From: Cyclobacteriaceae bacterium
Lineage (GTDB): Bacteria; Bacteroidota; Bacteroidia; Cytophagales; Cyclobacteriaceae
NCBI GenBank assembly: GCA_028285685.1
Contig: JANQOR010000004.1
Span: 124,001 to 188,000 of the forward strand
DNA: 64,000 nt
Direction: 5' to 3'
The notes under the pieces are model-generated. The model did not search any database. It saw only the letters and a list, made by a program, of their open reading frames with translations, and was not told the origin of the DNA. This document shows, in pieces, positions 26,187 through 35,034 of the stretch (position 1 is its first letter; each line of letters starts with the position of its first letter). The position numbers were made by a program, and so were the translations under genes.

Positions 26187-26685
26187 GATTCTGGTATTTT
26201 GCTGATCTCTTTGTTAGTTCCCTTTTTATTCGGTGAATTTTGACACCTATGTTGCTTTCGGATATTCCGATCATCTCTGCCATTTCCTTGTAGCTGAAGC
26301 CGTCTAGAAGCAACAAGGTTAGTGATCGATCTACCTCATTCATCTTTTTTATCTCTTCATATAGCCAGGCTAAGCGCTCATCCAGTGGGGTATCATTTTC
26401 CGAGATTAAATGTTCCACCGTGTCTATGGATTGAGGATTTACCTTTCTCTTTTCCTTGGTACTCCAACTGATGGCGATGTTTAGGGAAATTCGATAAATC
26501 CATGTAGTGACAGCTGACTCCCGTCTGAAGTTTGGTATTGACCGCCAAACCTGGGCCGCAATTTCCTGGAAGAGGTCTTCTCGATCTTCAGGTGTTGAGG
26601 CATACGCTCTTAGCACCTTGAAGATAAGACCTTTGTGATCGGCCAACCAGGAACTGAAAATTTTCTGCTGTTCGCTTTCCTTCAT
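26176..26685 (-). CDS. ECF-type RNA polymerase sigma factor
   Basis: 169 residues from the ATG at 26685 (MKESEQQKIFSSWLADHKGL). The open frame extends 39 codons further up but without sigma-like sequence. Region 2: FKVLRAYASTPEDREDLFQE and AVTTWIYRISLNIAISW. Region 4: MNEVDRSLTLLLLDGFSY, then KEMAEMIGISESNIGVKIHR. It probably regulates a membrane or envelope response together with the four-span protein it overlaps. A 163-bp gap separates it from the serine hydrolase gene upstream on the same strand. Confidence 0.9.
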   Translation of the reverse strand: MKESEQQKIFSSWLADHKGLIFKVLRAYASTPEDREDLFQEIAAQVWRSIPNFRRESAVTTWIYRISLNIAISWSTKEKRKVNPQSIDTVEHLISENDTPLDERLAWLYEEIKKMNEVDRSLTLLLLDGFSYKEMAEMIGISESNIGVKIHRIKRELTKRSAKYQNHGV

Positions 26686-26848
26686 TTTAATCGATCCATA
26701 CAAACTAGTAGATGATTGAAGGAAAATCTTACAAAATGGTAGAAAATAATTCGAGACCGTATGCCTCCAGTTAAATCTCGAATTACAAAAACCAAAAATC
26801 AAATAGATCCCAAACTTAAACTTTCGGCTTGGTACTTCGACTTGGTTT

Positions 26849-27904
26849 CTATCTGTTACCTGAGATTTGAGTATTTAAATTTTTTAGATATGGGTAGATT
26901 CTATCCCGCATCAACTCTGCCACTTTGCCTTCCTGAACACTCGCCTTTCCCCCAAGTGATTGCCAGTTGCATGAAGCCGTCATAACGACTTTCAAATCTG
27001 GAAGTATAACAATGAATTGACCGGCATGTCCGATAGCGAATGCAACACGTTCGTCCGGATCATTGTCAACCCACCACGAGTATCCATAACCCGTCGATCC
27101 ACCTACTTTATAGTGCCACCTGGTTGACTCTTCAATCCAGGCGCTAGGTACCACCTGTTTGTTTTTGAATCTACCATTGTTAATCATCATTACCCCGATC
27201 TCATGCATGTTGATTGGACGTAGTTGAAGACCTGCACCTCCGTTGTGGTAAGACCTTATTCGGTCCCATCGAACGTTCTTTATATCAAGTGGCCCAAATA
27301 GATAGCGATTGGCGAATTCTAGCGTAGACATACCGCTTGCCTCAGTAAGTACTGCTGAGAGAAGATGTGAACAAGCAGAATTGTATTCCCACTTTTCGCC
27401 AGGCTTCTGTTTCATTTTTCTATTGAGTACATAAGCTACCGGATCTCTTGAAACGACCCATCGGTTAAATTCATCGACAGTAGATTCATCCCAGTCAAAT
27501 CCGGCAGTCATAGTAAGCAGATGACCTACCGATATACTCTCCAGTTTGCTTTTGTGTCTTGGATATTTATCTCTTAGGAAATCACTGATAGGCTGATCAA
27601 TTGATTTGATTATCCCCTGATCGATGGCGATTCCAATGAGCAGACTGGTTATGCTTTTGGTAACAGAGCGTACATGATCAAGACTGTCAGATGAATAGGA
27701 GCGGAAGTACTTTTCCGAGAGAATTTGCTCGTTTTTGCTGAAAATCAGACTACGAATGTTGGGAATTTTTTCAGCCTCCTTGTTGATTTGAACAATTGAC
27801 AGTGGTTCGCTTTGTGGTTTATCAGCGAGACTAGTGCTCTTTTGTTCTGTACATCCCACGACAATGAAAAGGAGAAAAATAGGAGCTACCAATAGTTGAT
27901 GCAT
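26849..27904 (-). CDS. Beta-lactamase-fold serine hydrolase, lipoprotein
   Basis: 351 residues. The signal peptide ends in a lipobox (FIVVGC, Cys18), so it is anchored as a lipoprotein. Catalytic motifs: S80-V-T-K83 and, near 174, Y-N-S where Y-x-N is usual, then HAG in AIGHAGQFIVILPD as the third motif. Belongs to PF00144; possible esterase, peptidase or beta-lactamase-related enzyme. Monocistronic, with 160 bp before the divergent SDR gene. Confidence 0.85.
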   Translation of the reverse strand: MHQLLVAPIFLLFIVVGCTEQKSTSLADKPQSEPLSIVQINKEAEKIPNIRSLIFSKNEQILSEKYFRSYSSDSLDHVRSVTKSITSLLIGIAIDQGIIKSIDQPISDFLRDKYPRHKSKLESISVGHLLTMTAGFDWDESTVDEFNRWVVSRDPVAYVLNRKMKQKPGEKWEYNSACSHLLSAVLTEASGMSTLEFANRYLFGPLDIKNVRWDRIRSYHNGGAGLQLRPINMHEIGVMMINNGRFKNKQVVPSAWIEESTRWHYKVGGSTGYGYSWWVDNDPDERVAFAIGHAGQFIVILPDLKVVMTASCNWQSLGGKASVQEGKVAELMRDRIYPYLKNLNTQISGNR

Positions 27905-28064
27905 CGTTAAAACAACGCAGGTGGGTTTCAGATGATCCGTTAAAAACCTGAAGAAATTGTGACTTTTTCTTGTTGAGCTTCAAAATTTTCCGGAAGAAAT
28001 GAACAAGAATCCTGGTAGTTTGGTTAAGAGGATTATTAATTAACTAAACCACTAAACCAAAATT

Positions 28065-28943
28065 ATGGAACAGAATGTACTTATCACAGGAGCAAATAGC
28101 GGCTTTGGTCGAATGATGGTTGATACACTACTAGCTAGCAACAATAAGGTGGTAGCAGCTATGCGCGGGGTAGAGGGTAAAAATCAAGAAGCGGCGCAAG
28201 AGCTAGAACAAGCCGGTGTTCCGGTTGTAGAAATTGATGTCACGAGCGATGAAAGCGTAAATTCAGGTGTGGAGGCTGGGATCGAAAAGCTAGGTGGATT
28301 GGATGTAGTTGTGAACAACGCTGGGGTCGGAGTTGCGGGAATGCAAGAGCATTTCACCATTGATGATTTTAGGAAATTGTTTGAGGTAAATGTCTATGGT
28401 GTTCAGCGTGTAAACAGGGCAGTGTTACCACATTTCAGAGGGCAGCACTCTGGTCTTGTTATCTACATCTCTAGTCTTTTGGGAAGAATGACATTGCCAT
28501 TTTACGGCCCATACAATGCTTCGAAATGGGCATTGGAGGCCTTGGCGGAAAACTATCGGGTGGAACTTTCCGGTTTTGGCGTTGATAACTGTATCATAGA
28601 ACCTGGCGGTTTTGCCACTTCCTTTTTCGGAAACCTGATGCAACCGAGTGATCAATCCCGCAACGAAAGCTATGGTGATTTCATGAATGCCCCGGCGCAA
28701 ATGGGTGAAGGATTCAACGAGGCATTGGCAAACAATCCGGAGCAGGACCCGCAAAAGGTAGCCGATGCTGTAGCGGATCTGGTTAACGGAAAAGCAGGGG
28801 AGCGACCATTCAGAACGGTGGTGGACAACATGGGAATGGGCGATCCACTGAAAGGATACAACGACCAATTAGAGCAAGTGATGCAAGGTGTTTATGGAGC
28901 CTTCCAGATTGATGGAATGCTGAAGTTAAATACTGGATCCTGA
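28065..28943 (+). CDS. Short-chain dehydrogenase/reductase (classical SDR)
   Basis: 292 residues. Nucleotide-binding motif TGANSGFG near residue 8, NNAG at the end of beta-4, and catalytic Ser in YISSLLGRM with Y-x-x-x-K in PYNASKWALEALAENYR. The acidic or basic residue choice after beta-2 (AAMRG) suggests NADP(H). Substrate unknown. It stands alone and ends at a strong hairpin terminator (28959-28986) shared with the convergent hydrolase gene. Confidence 0.88.
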   Translation: MEQNVLITGANSGFGRMMVDTLLASNNKVVAAMRGVEGKNQEAAQELEQAGVPVVEIDVTSDESVNSGVEAGIEKLGGLDVVVNNAGVGVAGMQEHFTIDDFRKLFEVNVYGVQRVNRAVLPHFRGQHSGLVIYISSLLGRMTLPFYGPYNASKWALEALAENYRVELSGFGVDNCIIEPGGFATSFFGNLMQPSDQSRNESYGDFMNAPAQMGEGFNEALANNPEQDPQKVADAVADLVNGKAGERPFRTVVDNMGMGDPLKGYNDQLEQVMQGVYGAFQIDGMLKLNTGS

Positions 28944-28958
28944 TCTTCTTGACCATCT

Positions 28959-28986
28959 AAAGGTGGTGTTGGCGCACCACCTTTTT
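28959..28986 (+). terminator. Intrinsic terminator after the SDR gene
   Basis: A 10-bp perfect stem (AAAGGTGGTG with CACCACCTTT) closes a 6-nt loop (TTGGCG) and runs into a T-tract. It begins 15 nt after the SDR stop and lies in the 41-bp gap between convergent genes. On the opposite strand the stem is followed by TTTAGATGG, with a shorter T run, so it may also stop the hydrolase transcript weakly. Confidence 0.85.
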
Positions 28987-30862
28987 ATTGATAGGTGATG
29001 TGCAGGAAATGCCAACGATGAAGAATTAAAACATACGATAAGGCCACAAGGCTATATAAGGAATAGTACAGTCGTATGGCCCAATTTCCCTCATTCCGAA
29101 ACCACAAAATAAACGTTAAGACCACTAATCCGATTGCAGTGATCGCCATTGTCCAGTTGTAATACCGCATACTTAAGAGCGACTGATCGAAATCGAAAAA
29201 CAAGTCCGCTCTATCTCGGAGCAGCGGCAGAAAAAACCCGATAATATTCCAAAAGAATAGTAGAAGAAATAGTAATGCCATTGCATGGTATAAGGCTGGA
29301 ATCTTGGATTTCAAAAGAAGTTCTGGCTTCTTTTTTCGGATAAAGAAGATGAAGATCCAACCTAACACCAGTAGCAAATAGCTTGGAACGATTAGAAGAA
29401 GAATCGGATATTCATCATTCATGAACCTAGGTCGCTCAAACCAACCCAATCGACGGTAGCTAGCGGGTATCTGTATACCACCGACCTGAACATTCCTGTA
29501 CAAATGACTAATCTCTCCTGAAGTATCACGTTTGAAAATTGCAAACTGGTTCGGATCATCTTCATTTCGAAACACGTCCCTCTCGGTCATTAGGTATTCT
29601 TGCCATTCCCCATTGTGAAAGGCGGTAAGATTGCCCCTGGATGATCTAGTGAATTCAAAATGTCCATCATATAGCATAAAGAGTTCTTCGATGGTTTCGT
29701 GGTTGGTTCTTAGGCTGCCGTAATGACCTATGTATTCAGAAATATCAGCTTCAAGCCTTTCGCCAGCGTTGCCTGGAGTACTAAAGAACCTTCGCTTGAA
29801 TTCACGAAAAAATAGCTCAAGGAAGTTATCTGTTTCCGTGTTGAGCGAAAGAAAAATCCCAAGATCATTTTTAGGGAATAAAATAAGAATCGAAAGAAAT
29901 CCCGGAATCTGTCCACCCTTTGCTACGGCGAAGTGACCATTGAAATCCTGTATCTCCATGCCTAGTGAGTATCCTGTTAAATGATCATCATTAGCAAACT
30001 GCTGTTCCAGTAAATAGTCAAACGATACTGTGCTGAGCAGGGAGGAATCCCTTGCCAGCAGTGCCTGCATGAAAGTTGCCATATCTGCGCCAGTTGCATT
30101 GATACTTCCTGCAGGAATTGCATGACGCGGATAACTTCTTATTTCTTCGAATGTTTCTCTCCACCGATAGCCTCGAGCATATTCAACGCGTTCCTGGTAA
30201 TTGTCAGGTAAAACGTAGGTACTTTTTGACATGCCAATACGATCGAGAATATTGGACTGAACATAGTCCGAAAAAGATTTCTCAGAAGCAATCTCAACTA
30301 AGTGGCCAGCCAAAGCATAACTATAATTTGAGTAGTTGATGTTAACTCCTGGTGGTTGAAAAAAGCTTGGCATGTTTTTCTTCAAATGGACTTCCAGCGA
30401 TGTAAGTTCTTTCACGTTTCTAGCCAAGTATCCAATCACATGATCGTTGAGCCCTGCGGTATGAGTCAATAGGTGTGATAGGGTGAGATCCCTGGAGTAT
30501 GGATTAGCAATGCTCCAGCCTTCCAAGTAGTCATTCACATTCCTTTGGAGTTCAAGTCCCTCATTTTCAACCTGCTGGAGAACGGAAATAGCCGTCATAA
30601 CTTTGCCAACCGAGCCTAATTGAAAGAGGGTTTGTTCAGGGTCGATCGGTAGCTTGTCCTGATAATTTCCGTAACCATACCCTGATTGATGATAAATTGT
30701 ATCTGAGCTTACAATACTTAAAATCCCCCCAGGGATCATTGGTACACTTGTTCCATACCGCATCATACTATCGCTGAAGTGAACTACTTGGTTGGAGTCA
30801 AGCTGTGCATTCAAGCTGAATGTCAGAATTAAAAAAGAAGTATGTAACAGATTTTTCATCAA
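28985..30862 (-). CDS. Beta-lactamase-fold serine hydrolase with C-terminal membrane domain
   Basis: 625 residues. Signal peptide, then a PF00144 domain with S84-V-G-K87, Y177-S-N179 and KGG (VAKGGQIPGF) as third motif. From about residue 470 four or five membrane helices follow (EYPILLLIVPSYLLLVLGWI, then LYHAMALLFLLLFFWNIIGF). Such extended forms are frequent in Bacteroidota and Firmicutes and are annotated as beta-lactamase-like or penicillin-binding proteins; activity is untested. It lies downstream of an AraC regulator on the same strand with an 85-bp gap, so may be under its control. Confidence 0.85.
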   Translation of the reverse strand: MMKNLLHTSFLILTFSLNAQLDSNQVVHFSDSMMRYGTSVPMIPGGILSIVSSDTIYHQSGYGYGNYQDKLPIDPEQTLFQLGSVGKVMTAISVLQQVENEGLELQRNVNDYLEGWSIANPYSRDLTLSHLLTHTAGLNDHVIGYLARNVKELTSLEVHLKKNMPSFFQPPGVNINYSNYSYALAGHLVEIASEKSFSDYVQSNILDRIGMSKSTYVLPDNYQERVEYARGYRWRETFEEIRSYPRHAIPAGSINATGADMATFMQALLARDSSLLSTVSFDYLLEQQFANDDHLTGYSLGMEIQDFNGHFAVAKGGQIPGFLSILILFPKNDLGIFLSLNTETDNFLELFFREFKRRFFSTPGNAGERLEADISEYIGHYGSLRTNHETIEELFMLYDGHFEFTRSSRGNLTAFHNGEWQEYLMTERDVFRNEDDPNQFAIFKRDTSGEISHLYRNVQVGGIQIPASYRRLGWFERPRFMNDEYPILLLIVPSYLLLVLGWIFIFFIRKKKPELLLKSKIPALYHAMALLFLLLFFWNIIGFFLPLLRDRADLFFDFDQSLLSMRYYNWTMAITAIGLVVLTFILWFRNEGNWAIRLYYSLYSLVALSYVLILHRWHFLHITYQ

Positions 30863-30947
30863 TTTCTATGCAACTACGGCATTAGTGACAAAACAAGTTT
30901 CATGAAAAGGAAGTAAAGAATGCCAGAATTATAATCCTGGCAATATT

Positions 30948-32006
30948 TTATGCATCAGCCTTACGATAATGCTTAGGTGATTGACCGGTTATCCGTTTGA
31001 AGTTTTCGTTGAATGCGGAAACACTATTAAACCCAGCGCTATTTGCAATTGCTTCAATTGTCAAATGTCTTGTACTTTCACTTTGCAGCAGCGTAATGGC
31101 TTCCTGCACCTTATAACGGTTGATCAGTTCGTTGAAATTTGCACTTTCAGTTCTATTTATAACCCTGGAAACTGTGGGTATCGAAAGATCGAGGCTTTTA
31201 GCCATGTCGCCGATCGTATAGTGAGGATTCAGGTAATCCTTTTTCCTTGCCAGCAAATCCTGAATTCTACTCATTTCGTTCTCCATTTCCATCACGTCAT
31301 CTTTAGACAGTTGTCTCTTGCGGTTTTTCTCACCCGAGAGCTGACGATAAACGAGAAAAATTGCAATGAAGCTGAGTATAAACACGTCGAGCAATCCCGA
31401 CATTAGGTCGAACTGAAAGAAATAACGATAAACAGATATCAGCCACAAACTAGTAAATGCACCTACTATAAGTAGTGAGGCCTTGAATTCACGAACTACG
31501 CGTAGAGCTCTTTGCTCTTTGTAAATCAATAATGCACTGAAAAAAATGTATACTCCCTGATGTAGTCTCCTCGTTCCGCCAAGCAAGAAGGAATCGAAGC
31601 TCAAGGAGTTGTACATCTCACTGATGTAGTTGACCTTTTCTGCAGTGCTTGCAGTATATAGTGGAACAAGGTAAACGACAGAAACCAGGAAGGGAACAAG
31701 ATGAAAGAGCTGTATCGGGGCCCATCTCATTTCCGGAAAGACAAGACTTCTGATCAATAGGTAGATCGCCGGTCCAATCACATATAGAAATGGTGAATTC
31801 AGTCGGATTAAGTGAGGTAGTTGTAGTATAAAACGTGACCCGTAGAGCCATCCATAAAACAGCTCAAGGGTAAGGATGGAGAGAACGATGATTGGCATCA
31901 ATCTGGCTGGGACTCGGAAATCCGAACCTGTCAACCTTTTGAGAAGAAAAATAAATGAGAAACTAAGGCCGACGATGAGGAATATCGAAACTGCTTCCAT
32001 AGTCAC
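30948..32006 (-). CDS. Membrane-embedded AraC-family transcriptional regulator
   Basis: 352 residues. The first 220 or so form seven membrane spans; the C-terminal 110 carry the double helix-turn-helix AraC/XylS DNA-binding domain (YTIGDMAKSLDLSIPTVSRV, then LTIEAIANSAGFNSVSAFNE and FKRITGQSPKHYRKADA). This 7TM-AraC layout is common in Bacteroidota and implies a receptor that binds DNA from the membrane. A less clear signal of its own upstream: TAGCTTTA at about 32030. The neighbouring M16 and hydrolase genes are candidate targets. Confidence 0.85.
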   Translation of the reverse strand: MTMEAVSIFLIVGLSFSFIFLLKRLTGSDFRVPARLMPIIVLSILTLELFYGWLYGSRFILQLPHLIRLNSPFLYVIGPAIYLLIRSLVFPEMRWAPIQLFHLVPFLVSVVYLVPLYTASTAEKVNYISEMYNSLSFDSFLLGGTRRLHQGVYIFFSALLIYKEQRALRVVREFKASLLIVGAFTSLWLISVYRYFFQFDLMSGLLDVFILSFIAIFLVYRQLSGEKNRKRQLSKDDVMEMENEMSRIQDLLARKKDYLNPHYTIGDMAKSLDLSIPTVSRVINRTESANFNELINRYKVQEAITLLQSESTRHLTIEAIANSAGFNSVSAFNENFKRITGQSPKHYRKADA

Positions 32007-32063
32007 CAGATGATTAGCCCATAAAGCTATTCAAAATGCAGAAATCACTGTGGTGGCTCGTTC

Positions 32064-34895
32064 CTACCGTTCAGGTGGAGTCATATCGTTAATCAAAATG
32101 GGGTCCCCAAATCCAAGGTCCTTGAGCCGAGCTAGCTGAGTTTTAGCATCTCCTACAACCAGCCATGTCATTTTATTGGCATCCAGGTATTGTTGAGATA
32201 GTTCCTTTATGCGGTCCACGGTCATTGCCTTCACAATTTCTTCTCTTTTCTTCACGTAATCATAATCCCAACCATAAGTGCTAATGTTTTGAAGGATTTG
32301 AAGTTTAGCTCCTGCAGTTTCAAACGCTCTTGCATTGCTTTTGATCATGAAACTCTTAGTGGTTTCGAGGTCTTTTTCAGTGTAGGTAGATCCATAGTCT
32401 TGAAGAATTTGTTTTACGAGCTGTACTGATTCCAGTGTAACATTACTTCGAACTCCACTGGCTATTGTGAATGGACCCCGATCCTTTGATCCTGAAAAAA
32501 ACGATCCAATACCATATGTATATCCCTTTCCTTCTCTCAGCTGCTGAGTGAGCCGTGAGGCAAAACCTCCGCCTCCCAGGATATAATTGACAACGGTTGC
32601 CTCGTTGTAATCCGGATCTGTTGCTGCTAAGCTAGGATAGCCTATTCTCAGTACAGATTGTTTTGCGTCTGGCACATCAAAAAAATACACTTGAGATCTT
32701 TCAGGAGCATCCGGAACGGATGGTCGAGGGATTGTAACATCTTTACTTTTCCAGCCAGATTCAATCCCCTGCAGCGAATTCACGATCTCTGCCTGACTCA
32801 TTGCACCAACGACATGCATTCTGGAAATTGAAGGAGACCAATAGTTATTATAGTAGTCCTTCAGGTCATCCATGGTAATGGAACCAATGGAGGCAATTGA
32901 TCCCAAGATATTTTTAGACCTAATATTATCTTCCCCATAGATCAACAGATTGTAAGCATTTTGAGCAATTGAATTCGGATTTGCCTCTTGCTGTTGGATC
33001 TGACTTGTAACCTGTTGAACGGCCAAAGTGAATTCATTTTCATCCCAACGTGGTTCAAGAAGGATCTCCACAAGTAGGTCTACGGTTGCCTTGTAATTTT
33101 TGGCCAACGTATTGCCAGTAATTGTGATATTCTCTTGTTGCGCAAAAACATTGATGCTAGCCCCCAGTTGCTCAATGGCTGCCTCCAACTCTTGTGGGGT
33201 TCTGTTTTCAGTGCCTTTCGTCATCATGTTGGCCAGGAGATTAGAAACACCAACTTTGTTTGATTTTTCTAAAAGTAGTCCGCCATCAATGACCAGGTTA
33301 AACTGGACCAGTGGCACCTCCGAATTTTCAATGCCATACACCTTTAATCCGTTAGACAGTTGATTTTCCCACACTTGCGGAACCACTACATCCGGAGATT
33401 CACCATACGGTGGTTCCTGACTTCTATCAAAAGTGGAGGGTGTGGGTTCATAAGTCGCTGCAATCGAGGCATCAAAAGTTTCCTCTACTCCAAGACGGAT
33501 TGCTTCTTCCACCACCTCAGCCTTATCAGAACCTTCGAGCGCTTGTTCCAATCTTCCCTTTGGAACGAAACTGGTCGCAATGAAATTCTTATCTCTTAAA
33601 TAGGTGTTGTAAACACGCATCACGTCTTCAGATGACACGTTCAATATATTCTGAATGTCCTGGTTGATGAAGCCCGGATCATCGGCGAAAATGTTGTACT
33701 GAGCCAACTGAAACCCTTTGCCCAAAACACTCGAAAGGCGGTTATAGAATTGTGTTTCCTGACCCGCTTTTATTCGATTCAGGTCTCTCTCAGCCATACC
33801 ATTCGCTTCAAATCTCGAGAATGCTTCCTGGACGGCTTCCAGAACTTCGTCGAGATCTTTTTCAGCAAATGCTCTAACAGCTAGATGTGCTTGACCTGCT
33901 AATTCGGAGGTCCTATTAAACATTCGAATGTTGGAGGTCAACTGCTTGTCTTCAACCAAGACCTGATAAAGAGGTGCGGTTTTTCCTTGTGAGAGATATC
34001 TTGTAAGAACTGCAAGGGGGTATGAATCAGGATGGTAAAGCTCCACGGTCGGCCAGGCAAGCGTCAATTCGGGTAGCCGCGCAAAGTTATCTTCGTGATA
34101 TAATTTGACAGTCTCTTCTACTTTTCCGGGACGTTTCGCAAGAGGGGCGATTTCTTCACTGGCTTTTATTTCGTCAAAGTACTTTTTCACCCATTCTCTG
34201 GCTTGGTTTTGATCGAAATCACCGGATACAACCAACGTAGTGTTGTTGGGGACATACCAGCTATTAAAGAATTCTTTCACGTCATCCAAGGTGGCGTTTT
34301 GTAGATCTTCCAAAGATCCGATCACCTGCCAATTGTAGGGATGATCTTCAGGATAGAGATTTTTATCAATTACATAGTTGGTGTGCCCATAGGGCTGATT
34401 ATCGATTCCTTGCCTTTTTTCATTTTTCACAACCTGTTTTTCTTTAGCCAGCACAGGGTCTGTTACGGTGCTGATGAACCAGCCAAGTTTGTCTGCTTCT
34501 GCCCAGATCATCTTCTCCAATGCATCTTTCGGGACCGTTTGAAAATAGTTGGTTCGATCGCGGGACGTGGATCCATTTGCACCTGAGCCACCTATTCGCG
34601 CACTCATTTTATCAAGCCCGCCTTTTCCCAGGTTTTCTGACTCAAGAAACAGCAGGTGCTCAAATAGATGAGCAAAGCCGGTCCTACCAGTCTTTTCACG
34701 AGCAGAACCCACGTGTGCGGTTAAGGCGACAGCAACGACCGGGTCGGAACGATCGATATGAAAAACGACTTCTAGTCCATTGTCAAGTTCGAATTTTTCA
34801 AAATCGATCTTGAAGTTTACTTCGGATTGTTGTGAAGGTGGCTCGCAGGCAACAAATGAACAAATGAGTAGGAGAGTTGTGAATTTCTTTAACAT
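32064..34895 (-). CDS. M16-family zinc peptidase, fused two-domain lipoprotein
   Basis: 943 residues, a fusion of two M16 halves. The signal ends in a lipobox (CSFVAC, Cys17). The first half holds the inverted zinc motif H76-L-F-E79-H80, with Glu159 as the distant third ligand. The second half (from about 500) lacks HxxEH and carries the R...Y pair in FASRLTQQLREGKGYTYGIG used for substrate binding, as in two-subunit M16B peptidases. Likely a periplasmic or cell-surface oligopeptidase. Good -7 box upstream at 34957-34964. Confidence 0.92.
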   Translation of the reverse strand: MLKKFTTLLLICSFVACEPPSQQSEVNFKIDFEKFELDNGLEVVFHIDRSDPVVAVALTAHVGSAREKTGRTGFAHLFEHLLFLESENLGKGGLDKMSARIGGSGANGSTSRDRTNYFQTVPKDALEKMIWAEADKLGWFISTVTDPVLAKEKQVVKNEKRQGIDNQPYGHTNYVIDKNLYPEDHPYNWQVIGSLEDLQNATLDDVKEFFNSWYVPNNTTLVVSGDFDQNQAREWVKKYFDEIKASEEIAPLAKRPGKVEETVKLYHEDNFARLPELTLAWPTVELYHPDSYPLAVLTRYLSQGKTAPLYQVLVEDKQLTSNIRMFNRTSELAGQAHLAVRAFAEKDLDEVLEAVQEAFSRFEANGMAERDLNRIKAGQETQFYNRLSSVLGKGFQLAQYNIFADDPGFINQDIQNILNVSSEDVMRVYNTYLRDKNFIATSFVPKGRLEQALEGSDKAEVVEEAIRLGVEETFDASIAATYEPTPSTFDRSQEPPYGESPDVVVPQVWENQLSNGLKVYGIENSEVPLVQFNLVIDGGLLLEKSNKVGVSNLLANMMTKGTENRTPQELEAAIEQLGASINVFAQQENITITGNTLAKNYKATVDLLVEILLEPRWDENEFTLAVQQVTSQIQQQEANPNSIAQNAYNLLIYGEDNIRSKNILGSIASIGSITMDDLKDYYNNYWSPSISRMHVVGAMSQAEIVNSLQGIESGWKSKDVTIPRPSVPDAPERSQVYFFDVPDAKQSVLRIGYPSLAATDPDYNEATVVNYILGGGGFASRLTQQLREGKGYTYGIGSFFSGSKDRGPFTIASGVRSNVTLESVQLVKQILQDYGSTYTEKDLETTKSFMIKSNARAFETAGAKLQILQNISTYGWDYDYVKKREEIVKAMTVDRIKELSQQYLDANKMTWLVVGDAKTQLARLKDLGFGDPILINDMTPPER

Positions 34896-34956
34896 AATCG
34901 GTTGATTTTGAGGAAGACTCAGCTTTTCTGGTCAACACTGAATTTCAGATTGAATT

Positions 34957-34964
34957 CAAATATA
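34957..34964 (-). promoter_or_regulatory. Putative -7 box for the M16 peptidase gene
   Basis: The minus strand reads TATATTTG, matching TAnnTTTG, about 62 nt upstream of the ATG at 34895 in a 139-bp gap. The -33 region is weak (TTCCC), so only the -7 box is supported. Confidence 0.4.
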
Positions 34965-35034
34965 TCGGAGCGTGTAAGGGAACCATATCCCTTTTGTTGG
35001 AGTGGTTGGTGAAGTGTATGATTGGCTAAAAAGT

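Noticed and set aside
28985-30862. Possible classical beta-lactamase annotation
   Set aside because: Only the superfamily motifs are shown; the third motif and C-terminal spans differ from true class C enzymes, so antibiotic hydrolysis is not claimed.
34976-34995. 6-bp stem AAGGGA/TCCCTT as a terminator for LpxR
   Set aside because: The T-run lies on the wrong strand for the - strand LpxR transcript, and the stem is short.
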